Assembly (NCBI RefSeq): GCF_014306625.1
Contig: NZ_JACRYL010000001.1
Span: forward strand, 47,917 to 111,916
Direction of reading: 5' to 3'
Length of the DNA stretch: 64,000 nt
Source of the DNA: Pedobacter fastidiosus
GTDB taxonomy: Bacteria; Bacteroidota; Bacteroidia; Sphingobacteriales; Sphingobacteriaceae
The notes below the pieces were generated by a model. The model was not told the origin of the DNA and ran no database searches. It was given only the letters and a program-made list of their open reading frames with translations. This document shows, one piece after another, positions 34,856 to 43,473 of this stretch (its first letter is position 1; each line of letters begins with the position of its first letter). The position numbers were made by a program, and so were the translations under genes.

Positions 34856-36280
34856 TCAATCCTCCCTACTTCCATCATCAGCCATTCTTACCATTTTTGG
34901 TTCAAACTTGGCGATAACATCAACGAGTTCGGTTTGTGCAGACATCACTTTATGGATATCCTTGTAAGCCATCGGCGCTTCATCTAAACCAGCACCAATT
35001 AAGGTTACATTGTGGTCTTTCAAAATGGCTTTCATTTCTGATTTCGTAATCGATTGAATGGCTTTCGTACGGCTCATTTGTCTGCCCGCACCATGCGATG
35101 CAGAGTTGATAGCACTTGTTTCACCTTTTCCTCGAACCAAAAATCCTGGGGCAGTCATGCTCCCTGGGATAATTCCCATCACACCTTTTCCAGCTGGCGT
35201 AGCACCTTTTCTGTGAACGAGAACTTCTTCGCCATTAAGCATCTCTTTCCAGGCGAAATTATGGTGGTTTTCTACTTTCGCTAAAACCTTTGCACCAATC
35301 GCTTTGGTTAATCGTTTATGAATCACCTCATGACAAGCAGATGCATAATCGCCAGCAAGGTTCATGGCAATCCAATATTCTTGCCCCTCCGTAGAGTTTA
35401 AATCGAGATAAGCCAAATTCAAAGCCTCTTTTGGAAGTTTGCAGATATCTTTCGCCAATTTGGTATAGTGCCCAGCGATGGTTGCACCAAAACCACGAGA
35501 ACCAGAATGCGTTAACAAAGCCACATAACGACCTTTATCAATATTCAAAATTTCATCTCGCTCAGCGAAATCTATAATTCCCCACTCTACAAAGTGATTT
35601 CCGCCACCCGAGGTACCCAATTGTGCCCAAGCTTTTCCGTGCAAGTTTTTAAGGAAAGGTGTCGAATTGAAATCCTCGTTTTCTAAAACTTCGTGGTCGG
35701 CTTTTTCATCTCCCTTAAAATTCTGACCAGCGCCAAACTTGGTAAAAGCTATTAATTCGCGTTTGTACATGGCATCTTTCCCGAAATAATGTTTCTCGGG
35801 AATATCGAAAATACTCAACGCCATTCGGCAACCAATATCAACGCCAACCCCATAAGGAATAATTGCATTTCGGGTAGCTAAAACGCCACCGATTGGTAAA
35901 CCATAACCTTGATGCGCATCGGGCATTAATGCTCCAGCAATTGAAACGGGCAGTTTCATCGCAATATCCATTTGGTTTCTGGCGCCATCCTCAATATAAT
36001 CAGCACCGAAAATGGTATAATCTTTGGCATTTTTAACCAACTCGATTGTTCCATCTGATTTTGGATTTGCATCTTCGATAAGTGCTGTTGCAAGTGTGTT
36101 CAATACTTCATCATCCAAAAAACTTTCTGGATATTCTTTTACTTTTTTAAATACGGCTAATAGTTCTTTCTCTTCAATATCTGCGAAATTTGTTGCCAAG
36201 ATATCTAAAGCCAAGCCTAATATTTTTCCCTCTGAAAAACCTATTTCTAAAAGGCCTTTTCCTGTTATGTTATTTTTCAT
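34856..36280 (-). CDS. rtcB: RtcB family RNA ligase
   Basis: 474 residues. RtcB joins RNA 2',3'-cyclic phosphate or 3'-phosphate ends to 5'-OH ends using GTP and Mn. The metal Cys is in GVGVDIGCRMAL near 150, followed by LGTSGGGNHFVEW, LTHSGSRGFG and the guanylylated His in NSASHGAGRQMSR near 405. It lies downstream of a slipin gene on the same strand with a family A palindrome in the 193-bp gap. The leader of this operon contains tRNA-like pieces, and a WYL regulator is divergent; all fit an RNA-repair role. Confidence 0.95.
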   Translation of the reverse strand: MKNNITGKGLLEIGFSEGKILGLALDILATNFADIEEKELLAVFKKVKEYPESFLDDEVLNTLATALIEDANPKSDGTIELVKNAKDYTIFGADYIEDGARNQMDIAMKLPVSIAGALMPDAHQGYGLPIGGVLATRNAIIPYGVGVDIGCRMALSIFDIPEKHYFGKDAMYKRELIAFTKFGAGQNFKGDEKADHEVLENEDFNSTPFLKNLHGKAWAQLGTSGGGNHFVEWGIIDFAERDEILNIDKGRYVALLTHSGSRGFGATIAGHYTKLAKDICKLPKEALNLAYLDLNSTEGQEYWIAMNLAGDYASACHEVIHKRLTKAIGAKVLAKVENHHNFAWKEMLNGEEVLVHRKGATPAGKGVMGIIPGSMTAPGFLVRGKGETSAINSASHGAGRQMSRTKAIQSITKSEMKAILKDHNVTLIGAGLDEAPMAYKDIHKVMSAQTELVDVIAKFEPKMVRMADDGSRED

Positions 36281-36370
36281 TTCTATCTAACTAATCCTCG
36301 GCAGGCATCACGCACCTAGCCGAGGGGTTTCTAAATTTAATTTATTTTAAGTGGTTTTTCTCACCATGTC

Positions 36371-36459
36371 CGTCTTTGCGAGGAACGAAGCAATCTTAAA
36401 GCGGGAGTTTTACTAGCCTAGCGATAGTGGTAGGATTGCTTCGTACCTCGCAATGACGA
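36371..36459. repeat. Palindromic repeat, family A copy 5
   Basis: CGTCTTTGCGAGGAACGAAG and inverse GCTTCGTACCTCGCAATGAC, between the slipin and rtcB genes. Confidence 0.85.
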
Positions 36460-36473
36460 TACGCTTAATATGC

Positions 36474-37571
36474 TTATTTCACGAAGATTTGTTTCAACTG
36501 GTCTACAATTTGTCCACTGCCCGATAAGCTGATGTTATTGATTTTCTCCGCTATTTTCTCTACGTATTCCATCTCTTTCAACTTGTATAACATGGCATTA
36601 TCTTCCATCAACTTTGCGGTGTTCAACAAACTTCTGGCCGAAGCCGTTTCCTCTCTTCGTGTAATGATATTGGCTTGCGCTCTTTTTTCGGCCACCAAAA
36701 CTTGGTTCATAATCTCTTTAACATCACCTGGTAAAACGATGTCTTTAACACCGCAGTTCGTTAATTTCACACCTAAATTTTCGGCTTTACTCAAAGTTAA
36801 ACCCATCACCATTTCGGCAATTTTTTCTTTGCTTTCCATCAATTCATCAAAAGATAATAAGCCAATGCTTTCTCTTAAAGCCAATTGCATGGTGATGTAC
36901 AATTGTTTTTCGAATTCCTTGTTCTCCAATAAAGCTTTGATAATGTCATCAACTTTGTATTGAATGCTGAAGTTAACTCGTAATTGTGCCTTATCTCTCG
37001 TTAAAATTTCTTGACCGATAATCTCCATATTTAATTGCCTCATATCGGTTTTTAAAACTTGAATATCTATACTGTTCTTCCAGTAAGCATAAGTTCCGGC
37101 ATCCAAAATATTTTCAAATTTCCCATCGATGAACAACAAAGCTTTTTCATAAGATTCTACTTTAGATGCTCTGACGAAATTTGCCAATGGTGCTTTTTCC
37201 AACAAGTTTCTATCAATCGTTTTATCAATGTTTATAGTGTTAATGTCAACTTTAACAAAGCTATATTCCGATAAACCTTTCCAAATTACGTGTCTGCCAG
37301 CTGTTAAAACATTTTTAAAGTTTTTGTTTTGATAAACCAAGGCCAACTCGTTGTCGGCAACGCTTACCAAGTGAATTAAGTTCACAAAATCTCCATTTTG
37401 CAACAAAATATCTAACTCTGCAACCGAATAAAAATACTCTTTGCTCATGTCGTACAAAGCGACATCTTCGCCAAAACCTAACCAGTAAGTTCCAGCGGTT
37501 AAAACGTTTTTTAATTTTCCTTTTTTGAACACCAATCCAACATAATTGGTGTTTATTGTTACTCTTTTCAT
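36474..37571 (-). CDS. Slipin / SPFH (band 7) domain protein with three N-terminal repeats
   Basis: 365 residues. The SPFH core is at about 165-300 (VLKTDMRQLNMEIIGQEILTR, VNFSIQYKVDD, GVKDIVLPGDVKEIMNQV) followed by a helical RAQANIITRREETASARSLL tail typical of slipins. There is no N-terminal membrane helix. Instead residues 1-160 hold three copies of a motif like GLVFKKGKLKNVLTAGTYW: at about 12-30, 78-96 and 142-162. Slipins next to RtcB are known from other bacteria as part of RNA-repair neighbourhoods; the exact role is unknown. Confidence 0.88.
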   Translation of the reverse strand: MKRVTINTNYVGLVFKKGKLKNVLTAGTYWLGFGEDVALYDMSKEYFYSVAELDILLQNGDFVNLIHLVSVADNELALVYQNKNFKNVLTAGRHVIWKGLSEYSFVKVDINTINIDKTIDRNLLEKAPLANFVRASKVESYEKALLFIDGKFENILDAGTYAYWKNSIDIQVLKTDMRQLNMEIIGQEILTRDKAQLRVNFSIQYKVDDIIKALLENKEFEKQLYITMQLALRESIGLLSFDELMESKEKIAEMVMGLTLSKAENLGVKLTNCGVKDIVLPGDVKEIMNQVLVAEKRAQANIITRREETASARSLLNTAKLMEDNAMLYKLKEMEYVEKIAEKINNISLSGSGQIVDQLKQIFVK

Positions 37572-37588
37572 GTTTTCTTGATGTTAAA

Positions 37589-37622
37589 CCCCACCTAAAT
37601 CCTCCCTTAAAAAGGAAGACTT
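37589..37622. repeat. CCACCTAAATCCTCCC repeat just before slipin
   Basis: CCCACCTAAATCCTCCCTTA then AAAAAGGAAGAC, a G/C-rich hairpin-like repeat related to the CCCCTCCTAAATTAGGAGGG element at 43297. It lies 17 bp upstream of the slipin start. Confidence 0.5.
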
Positions 37623-37914
37623 CAATTAGTATGGTTAATTATTTTTTCTTTACAAAAGCATTGCGAAAAACATTCATTTATTTTTCTGCGGAAGTAAATT
37701 GTATTGGGTTGTTTTTAAGAATGAAATCAGCTTTTAGATTTCGCCATTAAAATGACTTTCATCTTTTTGAAGATTTGATTTTTAAATAAGCACCTTTTTC
37801 GTTCTACTTGCAAAGCAAAAGGCAAATTTGCTCCTGAAGATTTTACAAACTTCTAAGCCGAATGCAGTTTCGCAACGCTGGTTTTGAGAAATTTAAAGTA
37901 TCTCTTCTTTCTAG
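37623..37914. other. Rest of the slipin leader, nothing recognised
   Basis: About 290 bp between the tRNA-like units and the slipin-proximal repeat. No ORF, tRNA arm or strong terminator is seen; base composition is AT-rich like other untranslated regions. Confidence 0.5.
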
Positions 37915-37982
37915 ATGGAACCCTAATCCATTGCATTACCATTTTGCTATTCCAATCACTTGGAAGCAGGATTCGAACCTGC
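37915..37982 (-). ncRNA. tRNA-like unit Y, permuted order (T-arm and 3' acceptor first)
   Basis: Read on the minus strand: T-arm GCAGGTTCGAATCCTGC (37966-37982); 3' acceptor TTCCAAG (37959-37965); 3-nt gap; 5' acceptor TTGGAA (37950-37955), complementary to TTCCAA; TA as positions 8-9; D-arm GCAAAATGGTAATGC with GG in the loop (37933-37947); A; anticodon arm ATGGATTAGGGTTCCAT (37915-37931) with a perfect 5-bp stem, 7-nt loop, U33 and anticodon-like AGG followed by G. All tRNA parts are present but joined at the acceptor ends, with the break in the variable loop. Not an ordinary tRNA gene. Confidence 0.7.
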
Positions 37983-37990
37983 ATTTTGGT

Positions 37991-38058
37991 GTTGTTATTC
38001 TACCCCTGAATTATTCCGACCGTAATCGGAAGTGGGATTCGAACCCACGACACACAAC
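37991..38058 (-). ncRNA. tRNA-like unit X, permuted order split in the anticodon loop
   Basis: Read on the minus strand: GTTGT (38054-38058) as 3' anticodon stem; GTGTC variable loop; T-arm GTGGGTTCGAATCCCAC (38032-38048); 3' acceptor TTCCGAT (38025-38031); 4-nt gap TACG; 5' acceptor GTCGGAA (38014-38020), pairing with TTCCGAT over 7 bp (one G-T); TA as positions 8-9; D-arm ATTCAGGGGTAGAAT (37997-38011); A; ACAAC (37991-37995), complementary to GTTGT. Rearranged, this gives canonical tRNA lengths for every arm, with the anticodon loop missing or split. Confidence 0.72.
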
Positions 38059-38070
38059 GTGTTTTAGACA

Positions 38071-38140
38071 ATCTATCATAATTTCTATCAGAATATGCTA
38101 CGCCAATGGCGTGAATACTTTGGGGCTATTTTGAAACCCA
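38071..38140 (-). other. Possible third, decayed tRNA-like unit
   Basis: Minus strand: a T-arm-like GGGTTTCAAAATAGCCCC (38122-38139), then palindrome CGCCATTGGCG (38101-38111) placed like joined acceptor strands, then TA and a D-arm-like CATA...TATG. The order is the same as in units X and Y but the pairing is weaker. Confidence 0.3.
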
Positions 38141-38171
38141 CAACTTTGGATAGTCATTATTTAGTGCTGAC

Positions 38172-38191
38172 ATCCCTCTCGGGATTTTTTT
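38172..38191 (+). terminator. Short hairpin with T run in the rtcB-WYL intergenic region
   Basis: ATCCC / GGGAT stem, TCTC loop, then six or seven T on the plus strand. There is no plus-strand gene upstream, so it would end antisense or read-through transcripts. Confidence 0.5.
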
Positions 38192-38369
38192 ATATATGAT
38201 GAATTATATTTCTCAAAGAACTTTATCGACTGGCGACATTACAAAGATGCTATTGCCACTACGCGACAGATTTGCGCAGTAAAAATTATTTCCCCATAAA
38301 ATTCTTAAACAATTGATTTTTAGTCAAATAGAATTTAATTATACTAAATGTATGTTCTTTTCAATATCT

Positions 38370-38388
38370 ATTGCGCAATTGTATTGCG
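38370..38388. promoter_or_regulatory. Operator-like ATTGCGCAAT site before the WYL gene
   Basis: Perfect palindrome ATTGCGCAAT followed by TGTATTGCG, about 75 bp upstream of the WYL gene; a related TTTGCGCAG is at 38271-38279. Candidate operator shared by the divergent genes; inference only. Confidence 0.3.
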
Positions 38389-38463
38389 TAGATGAATAAC
38401 ACTTTGCTATATTTAGATAAGCTTAATCATCAGATTTTTAGCTGAAATCTAAATTCATTAAAA

Positions 38464-39480
38464 ATGGCCGTAAATAAATTAGCGCTTATCCGATACAAAA
38501 CCATTGATGATTGTCTGAAAAACAGATTCCGTAAATGGACGTTAGAAGATATCATTGAAAAAGTATCGGCTACGCTTTATGAGTTAGAGGGAATAACTTC
38601 TGGCGTAAGCAAGCGCACTATTCAGGCAGATATTCAATTGATGCGAAGTGATAAGCTGGGTTACAATGCGCCAATTGTGGTGCAAGATAAACGCTTTTAC
38701 GCTTATGAAAACCCGAGCTTCAGCATTACAAAAGCACCAATAAATAATGCTGATGTAGATAAAATGAAAGAAATTGTTGGCGTATTGAAGCAATTTAATG
38801 CCTTTAATTATTTCGATGAAATGAGCGATATGATTGCCCGTTTGGAAAATAATCTATACAAATCGACTAAACAAAGCGGTAATAATATTCAGCTGGAAAG
38901 CAATAAATTGGTTAAGGGTTTAGAATGTATTCCGCCTTTATATCAAGCGGTTTTAAATAAACGGTCTTTGTTAATCGAGTATAAATCGTTCAAAGCACAA
39001 CAAGCGCAACAGGGAATTTACTACCCATATCTGCTGAAAGAATACAGAAACCGATGGTTTTTAATCTGCAAGGCAAAAAATCGACCAGGAATTTTAAACT
39101 TGGCTTTGGATAGAATCATCGAATTTCAGGAATTACCGAATGAGGTTTTTGTAAATTATGAGGGTGTAGATTTTGATAGGTATTACGATGATTTAATCGG
39201 TGTTACCAAAAATGAAAGAGACCGAGCACAAAAGGTAATTTTAGAATTTACCAACGAACATGCGCCTTACATAACCACCAAGCCTTTACATTCCTCTCAA
39301 GTGGTAATGAGTAAGAATGAAAAAACGACTACCTTTAGAATAGATGTTGTGCTAAATTATGAACTGGAGAGAGAAATTTTAGGATTTGGTGAATGTGTGA
39401 AAGTGCTTTCGCCAAGGTTCTTGATTTCGAAAATAAAACGGCGATTAGAACAAACGTTTAAACAGTATGAAGCGAGCTAG
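38464..39480 (+). CDS. WYL-domain transcriptional regulator
   Basis: 338 residues. N-terminal winged helix-turn-helix region about 1-75 (SGVSKRTIQADIQLMRSD as recognition helix), then a WYL ligand-binding domain about 155-235 (RSLLIEYKSFKA, YYPYLLKEYRNRWFLICKA) and a WCX-like C-terminal domain to 335. WYL domains are thought to sense nucleic-acid or nucleotide ligands. It is transcribed away from slipin-rtcB across an 892-bp gap holding tRNA-like sequences, so it is the likely regulator of that operon. Confidence 0.88.
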   Translation: MAVNKLALIRYKTIDDCLKNRFRKWTLEDIIEKVSATLYELEGITSGVSKRTIQADIQLMRSDKLGYNAPIVVQDKRFYAYENPSFSITKAPINNADVDKMKEIVGVLKQFNAFNYFDEMSDMIARLENNLYKSTKQSGNNIQLESNKLVKGLECIPPLYQAVLNKRSLLIEYKSFKAQQAQQGIYYPYLLKEYRNRWFLICKAKNRPGILNLALDRIIEFQELPNEVFVNYEGVDFDRYYDDLIGVTKNERDRAQKVILEFTNEHAPYITTKPLHSSQVVMSKNEKTTTFRIDVVLNYELEREILGFGECVKVLSPRFLISKIKRRLEQTFKQYEAS

Positions 39481-39481
39481 T

Positions 39482-39498
39482 CGGGATTTGCAATCCCG
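39482..39498 (+). terminator. Hairpin after the WYL gene
   Basis: CGGGATT / AATCCCG stem with TGC loop, starting 2 bp after the stop; only a short T run follows. Confidence 0.55.
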
Positions 39499-39595
39499 TC
39501 TTTGAGCTGAGGATTTCTAATACTAGTTAGGATTACTTTTTCTTTTTAAAAATCTTAACGGACACAAATAAAATATATAACCAAATAGTAAAGAG

Positions 39596-41116
39596 ATGCT
39601 GAAATTTAAATTAATCCCTATTGTTTTATTGCTTGCCTCGATGGGTAGTTTTGCACAACAAGCAACACCACAATGGCAACCAAATTATCATTTTACTGCT
39701 CCATCAAATTGGTTAAACGACCCTAATGGATTAATTTATCTCAATGGTGAATTTCAGCTTTACTATCAATATAATCCTTTCGAAAATAAGTGGGGCCACA
39801 TGAGTTGGGGGCATGCAACCAGTAAAGATTTGGTTAATTGGAAACATCTTCCAGTGGCAATTCCAGAAAAAATAACGAATGATACAACGACCATGATTTT
39901 CTCTGGCTCGGCAGTATTGGATAAAAATAATGTGAGCGGTTTAGGAAATGGCAAAGCGCCACTTTTGGCTTTTTACACCGCCGATTTACCCAAGCAACAC
40001 AACGAATCGCAATACATGGCTTATAGCAATGATGGCGGATTAACTTTTACCAACTATGCAAAAAATCCTGTTATCGATTTAAATAAAAAAGATTTTCGCG
40101 ACCCAAATGTTTGGTGGCATGAGGCTTCGAAACAATGGATTATGACGGTTGCAATGGTTGATGAACATCAAGCCAGGTTTTACGGTTCTACTAATTTAAA
40201 GGATTGGACAATGCTGAGCGATTTCGGCAAACAAGGAAATCAAGGAAGTGGCTGGGAATGCCCGTTTATAATTCCTTTGGCTGTTGATGGAAATAAAAGT
40301 AATACCAAATGGGTGTTAGTAATTTCATTATTCGGACCAAAAGGACCAACTATGCAATACTTTGTCGGCGATTTTGATGGTAAAACTTTCAAAAATGATA
40401 ACGATGAAAAGGTGACTTTGTTAGTAGATGATGGCGATTCTTTTTACGCTGGAATTCCGTGGAACGATACGCCTAAAAACCAAAGAATTTTATTAGGCTG
40501 GTTACAGCCTGGCGGAAAAGAAACTTTTCCATGGAAAGGGCAAATGTCAATCCCAAGAGATTTATCATTAAAAACCACTGGCGATGGTGTTAGATTATTT
40601 CAGCAACCAACGAATATCATCAGCGATAATCTTAAAAAACATGCTAATGGCAAGGCGGCAAGTAAGCAAAATGTAGCACTTGATGGAAATGTTGATTTTG
40701 GCGTTAGTCAAAATTCATATTGGATTGATGCAGAGTTCTCAGTAAATGAAGCCAAAAATTTTGGTTTTAAAATCGCCCAATTAAAGGATGATAAAGGAAA
40801 CGTAGTTAAGGAAATTGAAGTGGGTTATGATGTGACCAAAAAACAACTTTATGTAGATTGCTCTCGCTCGGAAAAGGGAATTAAAAATGATAAAAACATC
40901 ATCCAAACTGCTACTGTAAATCCTAAAGATGGTAAAATTAAACTTCAGGTTTTGTTGGATAAATCTTCTTTAGAAGTTTTCGGAAATGGTGGAGAAAAGG
41001 TAATTACCACCATGGTTTTCCCTGACGAAAAAGCAACTGGATTCTCTGCTTTCTCAATCGGTGGAAAGGCAGTTTTGAATAATCTTAAAGTTTGGGATTT
41101 GAGTAAAAGGAAATAG
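39596..41116 (+). CDS. Glycoside hydrolase family 32 (fructan/levan/sucrose hydrolase)
   Basis: 506 residues with a signal peptide (about 1-20). Catalytic nucleophile Asp42 in WLNDPNG, FSGSAV, the stabilising RDP in FRDPNVWW near 165, and acid/base Glu in WECPF near 215 define GH32. A beta-sandwich follows from about 355, ending VLNNLKVWDLSKRK. Exported; it likely releases fructose from fructans. No SusCD pair or transporter is adjacent. Confidence 0.93.
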   Translation: MLKFKLIPIVLLLASMGSFAQQATPQWQPNYHFTAPSNWLNDPNGLIYLNGEFQLYYQYNPFENKWGHMSWGHATSKDLVNWKHLPVAIPEKITNDTTTMIFSGSAVLDKNNVSGLGNGKAPLLAFYTADLPKQHNESQYMAYSNDGGLTFTNYAKNPVIDLNKKDFRDPNVWWHEASKQWIMTVAMVDEHQARFYGSTNLKDWTMLSDFGKQGNQGSGWECPFIIPLAVDGNKSNTKWVLVISLFGPKGPTMQYFVGDFDGKTFKNDNDEKVTLLVDDGDSFYAGIPWNDTPKNQRILLGWLQPGGKETFPWKGQMSIPRDLSLKTTGDGVRLFQQPTNIISDNLKKHANGKAASKQNVALDGNVDFGVSQNSYWIDAEFSVNEAKNFGFKIAQLKDDKGNVVKEIEVGYDVTKKQLYVDCSRSEKGIKNDKNIIQTATVNPKDGKIKLQVLLDKSSLEVFGNGGEKVITTMVFPDEKATGFSAFSIGGKAVLNNLKVWDLSKRK

Positions 41117-41153
41117 GAGATTGATTAGAAGTCTAATCACCTCTCCAAACCGT

Positions 41154-41237
41154 CGTCATTGCGAGGCACGAAGCAATCTTACAACGGAAGCAAGCCCCAA
41201 CTATCGCATTAAGATTGCTTCGTGCCTCGCAATGACG
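41154..41237. repeat. Palindromic repeat, family A copy 6
   Basis: CGTCATTGCGAGGCACGAAG then CAATCTT, with a perfect inverse AAGATTGCTTCGTGCCTCGC ending AATGACG. This is the cleanest copy, in the GH32-prfC gap. Confidence 0.92.
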
Positions 41238-41249
41238 AAAGTGTATAAA

Positions 41250-41320
41250 AACCCTCACAGGATTTCAAAACCTGCGAGGTTAATATCGCTATTAAAAGCC
41301 CCTTTAGGGGTTTGGAGTTT
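41250..41320. repeat. CCTCGCAGGTTTTG hairpin (family C) plus CCCCTTTAGGGG repeat
   Basis: ACCCTCACAGGATTTCAAAA then CCTGCGAGGT forms an imperfect palindrome like the one at 43178-43210. It is followed by AGCCCCTTTAGGGGTTTGGA, the repeat also found inside argC. Confidence 0.7.
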
Positions 41321-42902
41321 AGCTCTTAAACTCGCTCGTTTTATGGAAATCAATATCAGGATAATCCTGTTTCGTTAAATTAATCATGTATTCGCTATCG
41401 GCCAAATAAACGGGGTTTGCCTCTTTGTCGAAACCAATATGCTGTTGCTTACGTTTTACAAACTCATCCAATTTCTTTCTATCGGCTGATGTTACCCAAC
41501 TTGAGCGTGTGTAGCTCAGTGTTCGGAAACGGCATTTAGCGCCGTATTCATGCTCTAAACGAAAGTTAATTACCTCGAACTGAAGTTCGCCAACAGCACC
41601 AATTACTTTTCTATTTCCAGGTTGCATCACAAATAATTGCGCCACACCCTCGTCAGTTAACTGTTCAATACCTTTTTCTAATTGTTTAGTTCGCATTGGG
41701 TCCATATTTTCTACCTCTTTGAAAATAGATGGTGAGAAGCTTGGAATTCCCTTGAACTGTAATTTTTCGCCCTCGGTTAAGGTATCACCGATTTTGAAGT
41801 TACCACTATCGTATAAACCAACCACATCGCCTGGCCAAGCCTCTTCAACAATGCTTTTCTCATTGGCCATGAAATCCATTGGGTTAGAGAATTTCAGTTT
41901 CTTATCTTGTCGGGTATGGTAATAGAATTTATTACGCTCAAATTTACCAGAGCAAATTCTCAAAAACGCAATTCTATCACGGTGTTTTGGGTCTAAATTG
42001 GCGTGGATTTTAAATACAAAACCACTAAAGTTTTTCTCTTCAACCAAAACATCACGTTCTTCAGCCTCACGGTGTCGTGGACTAGGAGCAATGTCGATAA
42101 ACGTATCTAAAAGTTCCTTAATCCCGAAGTTGTTAATTGCGCTACCAAAAAATACTGGCGCTAATAAACCCTCGTTATAAAGTTCCTTGTCGATTTGGCC
42201 GTAAATACCCTCAACGAGTTCTAAATCATCTTTTAAATTGCTAATTTCTTTTTCTTTTAAGAAGTTAGTCAGGTTATCATCATCCAAATCTTCAACTGCA
42301 ATTACCGAGTTGGAAATTTTGGTTTTATCTGGTTGAAAAAGATTTAAATGTTTGTTATAGATGCTATAAACTCCTTTAAAAGTGTGCCCTAAGCCAATTG
42401 GCCAAGAAAGTGGACATAAACTAATATTCAGTTTTTCCTCAATTTCATCTAACAAATCAAAAGCTTCCTTACCCTCACGGTCCATTTTATTAACGAAGAT
42501 AATTACAGGTGTATTTCGCATACGGCAAACCGACATCAGTTTTTCCGTCTGTTCTTCCACACCTTTCACACAATCTACCACTAAAATAACGCTATCCACT
42601 GCCGATAAAGTTCGGTAAGTATCTTCCGCAAAATCCTTGTGCCCAGGCGTATCCAAAATGTTTATGCGTTTACCGCTGTACTCAAAACCCATTACCGAAG
42701 TTGCCACCGAGATACCACGTTGTTTCTCAATTTCCATAAAATCGGAAGTATTGCTTTGGTTCGCTTTGTTCCGTTTTACCGCACCAGCCGTGTTAATGGC
42801 GCCACCAAAAAGTAGGAATTTTTCCGTCAAAGTGGTCTTGCCCGCATCGGGGTGACTAATAATGGCAAAGGTTTTACGTTTTTCTATTTCAGGGTTAAGC
42901 AT
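41319..42902 (-). CDS. prfC: Peptide chain release factor 3
   Basis: 527 residues. This translational GTPase recycles release factors 1 and 2. G1 [13 protein letters not shown] near 17, G2/switch [12 protein letters not shown]3 [16 protein letters not shown] near 87 and G4 NKMDR near 142 match RF3 rather than EF-G, and the ATSVM and RCRFRTLSY regions agree. The normal C-terminus ends HKTSEFKS. No neighbour of related function. Confidence 0.95.
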   Translation of the reverse strand: MLNPEIEKRKTFAIISHPDAGKTTLTEKFLLFGGAINTAGAVKRNKANQSNTSDFMEIEKQRGISVATSVMGFEYSGKRINILDTPGHKDFAEDTYRTLSAVDSVILVVDCVKGVEEQTEKLMSVCRMRNTPVIIFVNKMDREGKEAFDLLDEIEEKLNISLCPLSWPIGLGHTFKGVYSIYNKHLNLFQPDKTKISNSVIAVEDLDDDNLTNFLKEKEISNLKDDLELVEGIYGQIDKELYNEGLLAPVFFGSAINNFGIKELLDTFIDIAPSPRHREAEERDVLVEEKNFSGFVFKIHANLDPKHRDRIAFLRICSGKFERNKFYYHTRQDKKLKFSNPMDFMANEKSIVEEAWPGDVVGLYDSGNFKIGDTLTEGEKLQFKGIPSFSPSIFKEVENMDPMRTKQLEKGIEQLTDEGVAQLFVMQPGNRKVIGAVGELQFEVINFRLEHEYGAKCRFRTLSYTRSSWVTSADRKKLDEFVKRKQQHIGFDKEANPVYLADSEYMINLTKQDYPDIDFHKTSEFKS

Positions 42903-43090
42903 AATAAAATTTTGGGTAAAAGATGGCGATGAAACTTGGTTAAAGGAATTTAACAGCGATAAGGTTTGAATAATTTTGTTTCATCAGGTTGCAAAGATAA
43001 GAAAATTGGTTAACTGTTTGAACTGGTTAATTGTTTAATCTTTAAGGGCGTTACTTCCTTTATCCTGTTAATCCTAAAATCTTGGAAATC

Positions 43091-43251
43091 ATGTTTTGAA
43101 AAGCATTTGCAGTAGTTCTTCGGTAAAAGCAGTCCCGCCATTCATTACAATCTTTTTGTTTAAGTTTCTGCGTTACCCAAACCTCGTAGGTTTTTAAAAC
43201 CTACGAAGTTTATTAGTACAACAAAAAGTATTTCCGTTGCTGTCGGGTTTA
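43091..43251 (-). repeat. Composite dispersed element, copy 3
   Basis: On the minus strand the left end AAACCCGACAGCAACGGAAA then TACTTTTTG, and the right end AAAAAGATTGTAATGAATGG then CGGGACTGCTTTTACC. The core holds the family C hairpin at 43178-43210. Confidence 0.7.
43178..43210. repeat. Family C hairpin CCTCGTAGGTTT / AAACCTACGAAG
   Basis: ACCTCGTAGGTTTTTAAAAC then CTACGAAGTT forms a near-perfect palindrome; a related copy is at 41250-41283. Confidence 0.8.
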
Positions 43252-43296
43252 AATAACTTCTCTAGTAGTTCTTGGGCAATATTTAACCACCCCTTG

Positions 43297-43317
43297 CCCC
43301 TCCTAAATTAGGAGGGG
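43297..43317. repeat. CCCCTCCTAA / TTAGGAGGGG palindrome
   Basis: Perfect 10-bp arms around a single A. The wider CACCCCTTGCCCCTCC context is a typical intergenic repeat of this group. Confidence 0.75.
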
Positions 43318-43473
43318 AGTAGTGTCTGCTGTTTCAAAATTTGTGCTAGTTTTTAAGTTTATGCTTTTAACCAAACGGCAACTTCTGTCTAAATTTTATT
43401 AGCACTGTACAGCTCGCCTCCCTATTTTCAAGTAGGGGGTGGTTTCTCCCCAAAAGCATCAAACTTTGTTAAA

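Noticed and set aside
37930..38058. Ordinary tandem tRNA genes on the minus strand
   Set aside because: No 5' acceptor strand precedes either T-arm in the correct place; the matching 5' strands come after the 3' strands, so standard tRNA folds do not form in linear order.
38231..38262. Sigma-54 promoter for slipin-rtcB (TGGCA seen on the minus strand)
   Set aside because: The -12 TTGC element is not at the required spacing, and no sigma-54 activator (RtcR) is nearby.
41121..41378. 85-residue plus-strand ORF after GH32
   Set aside because: It runs through the family A palindrome and CCCCTTTAGGGG repeat and into prfC antisense; repeat-derived only.
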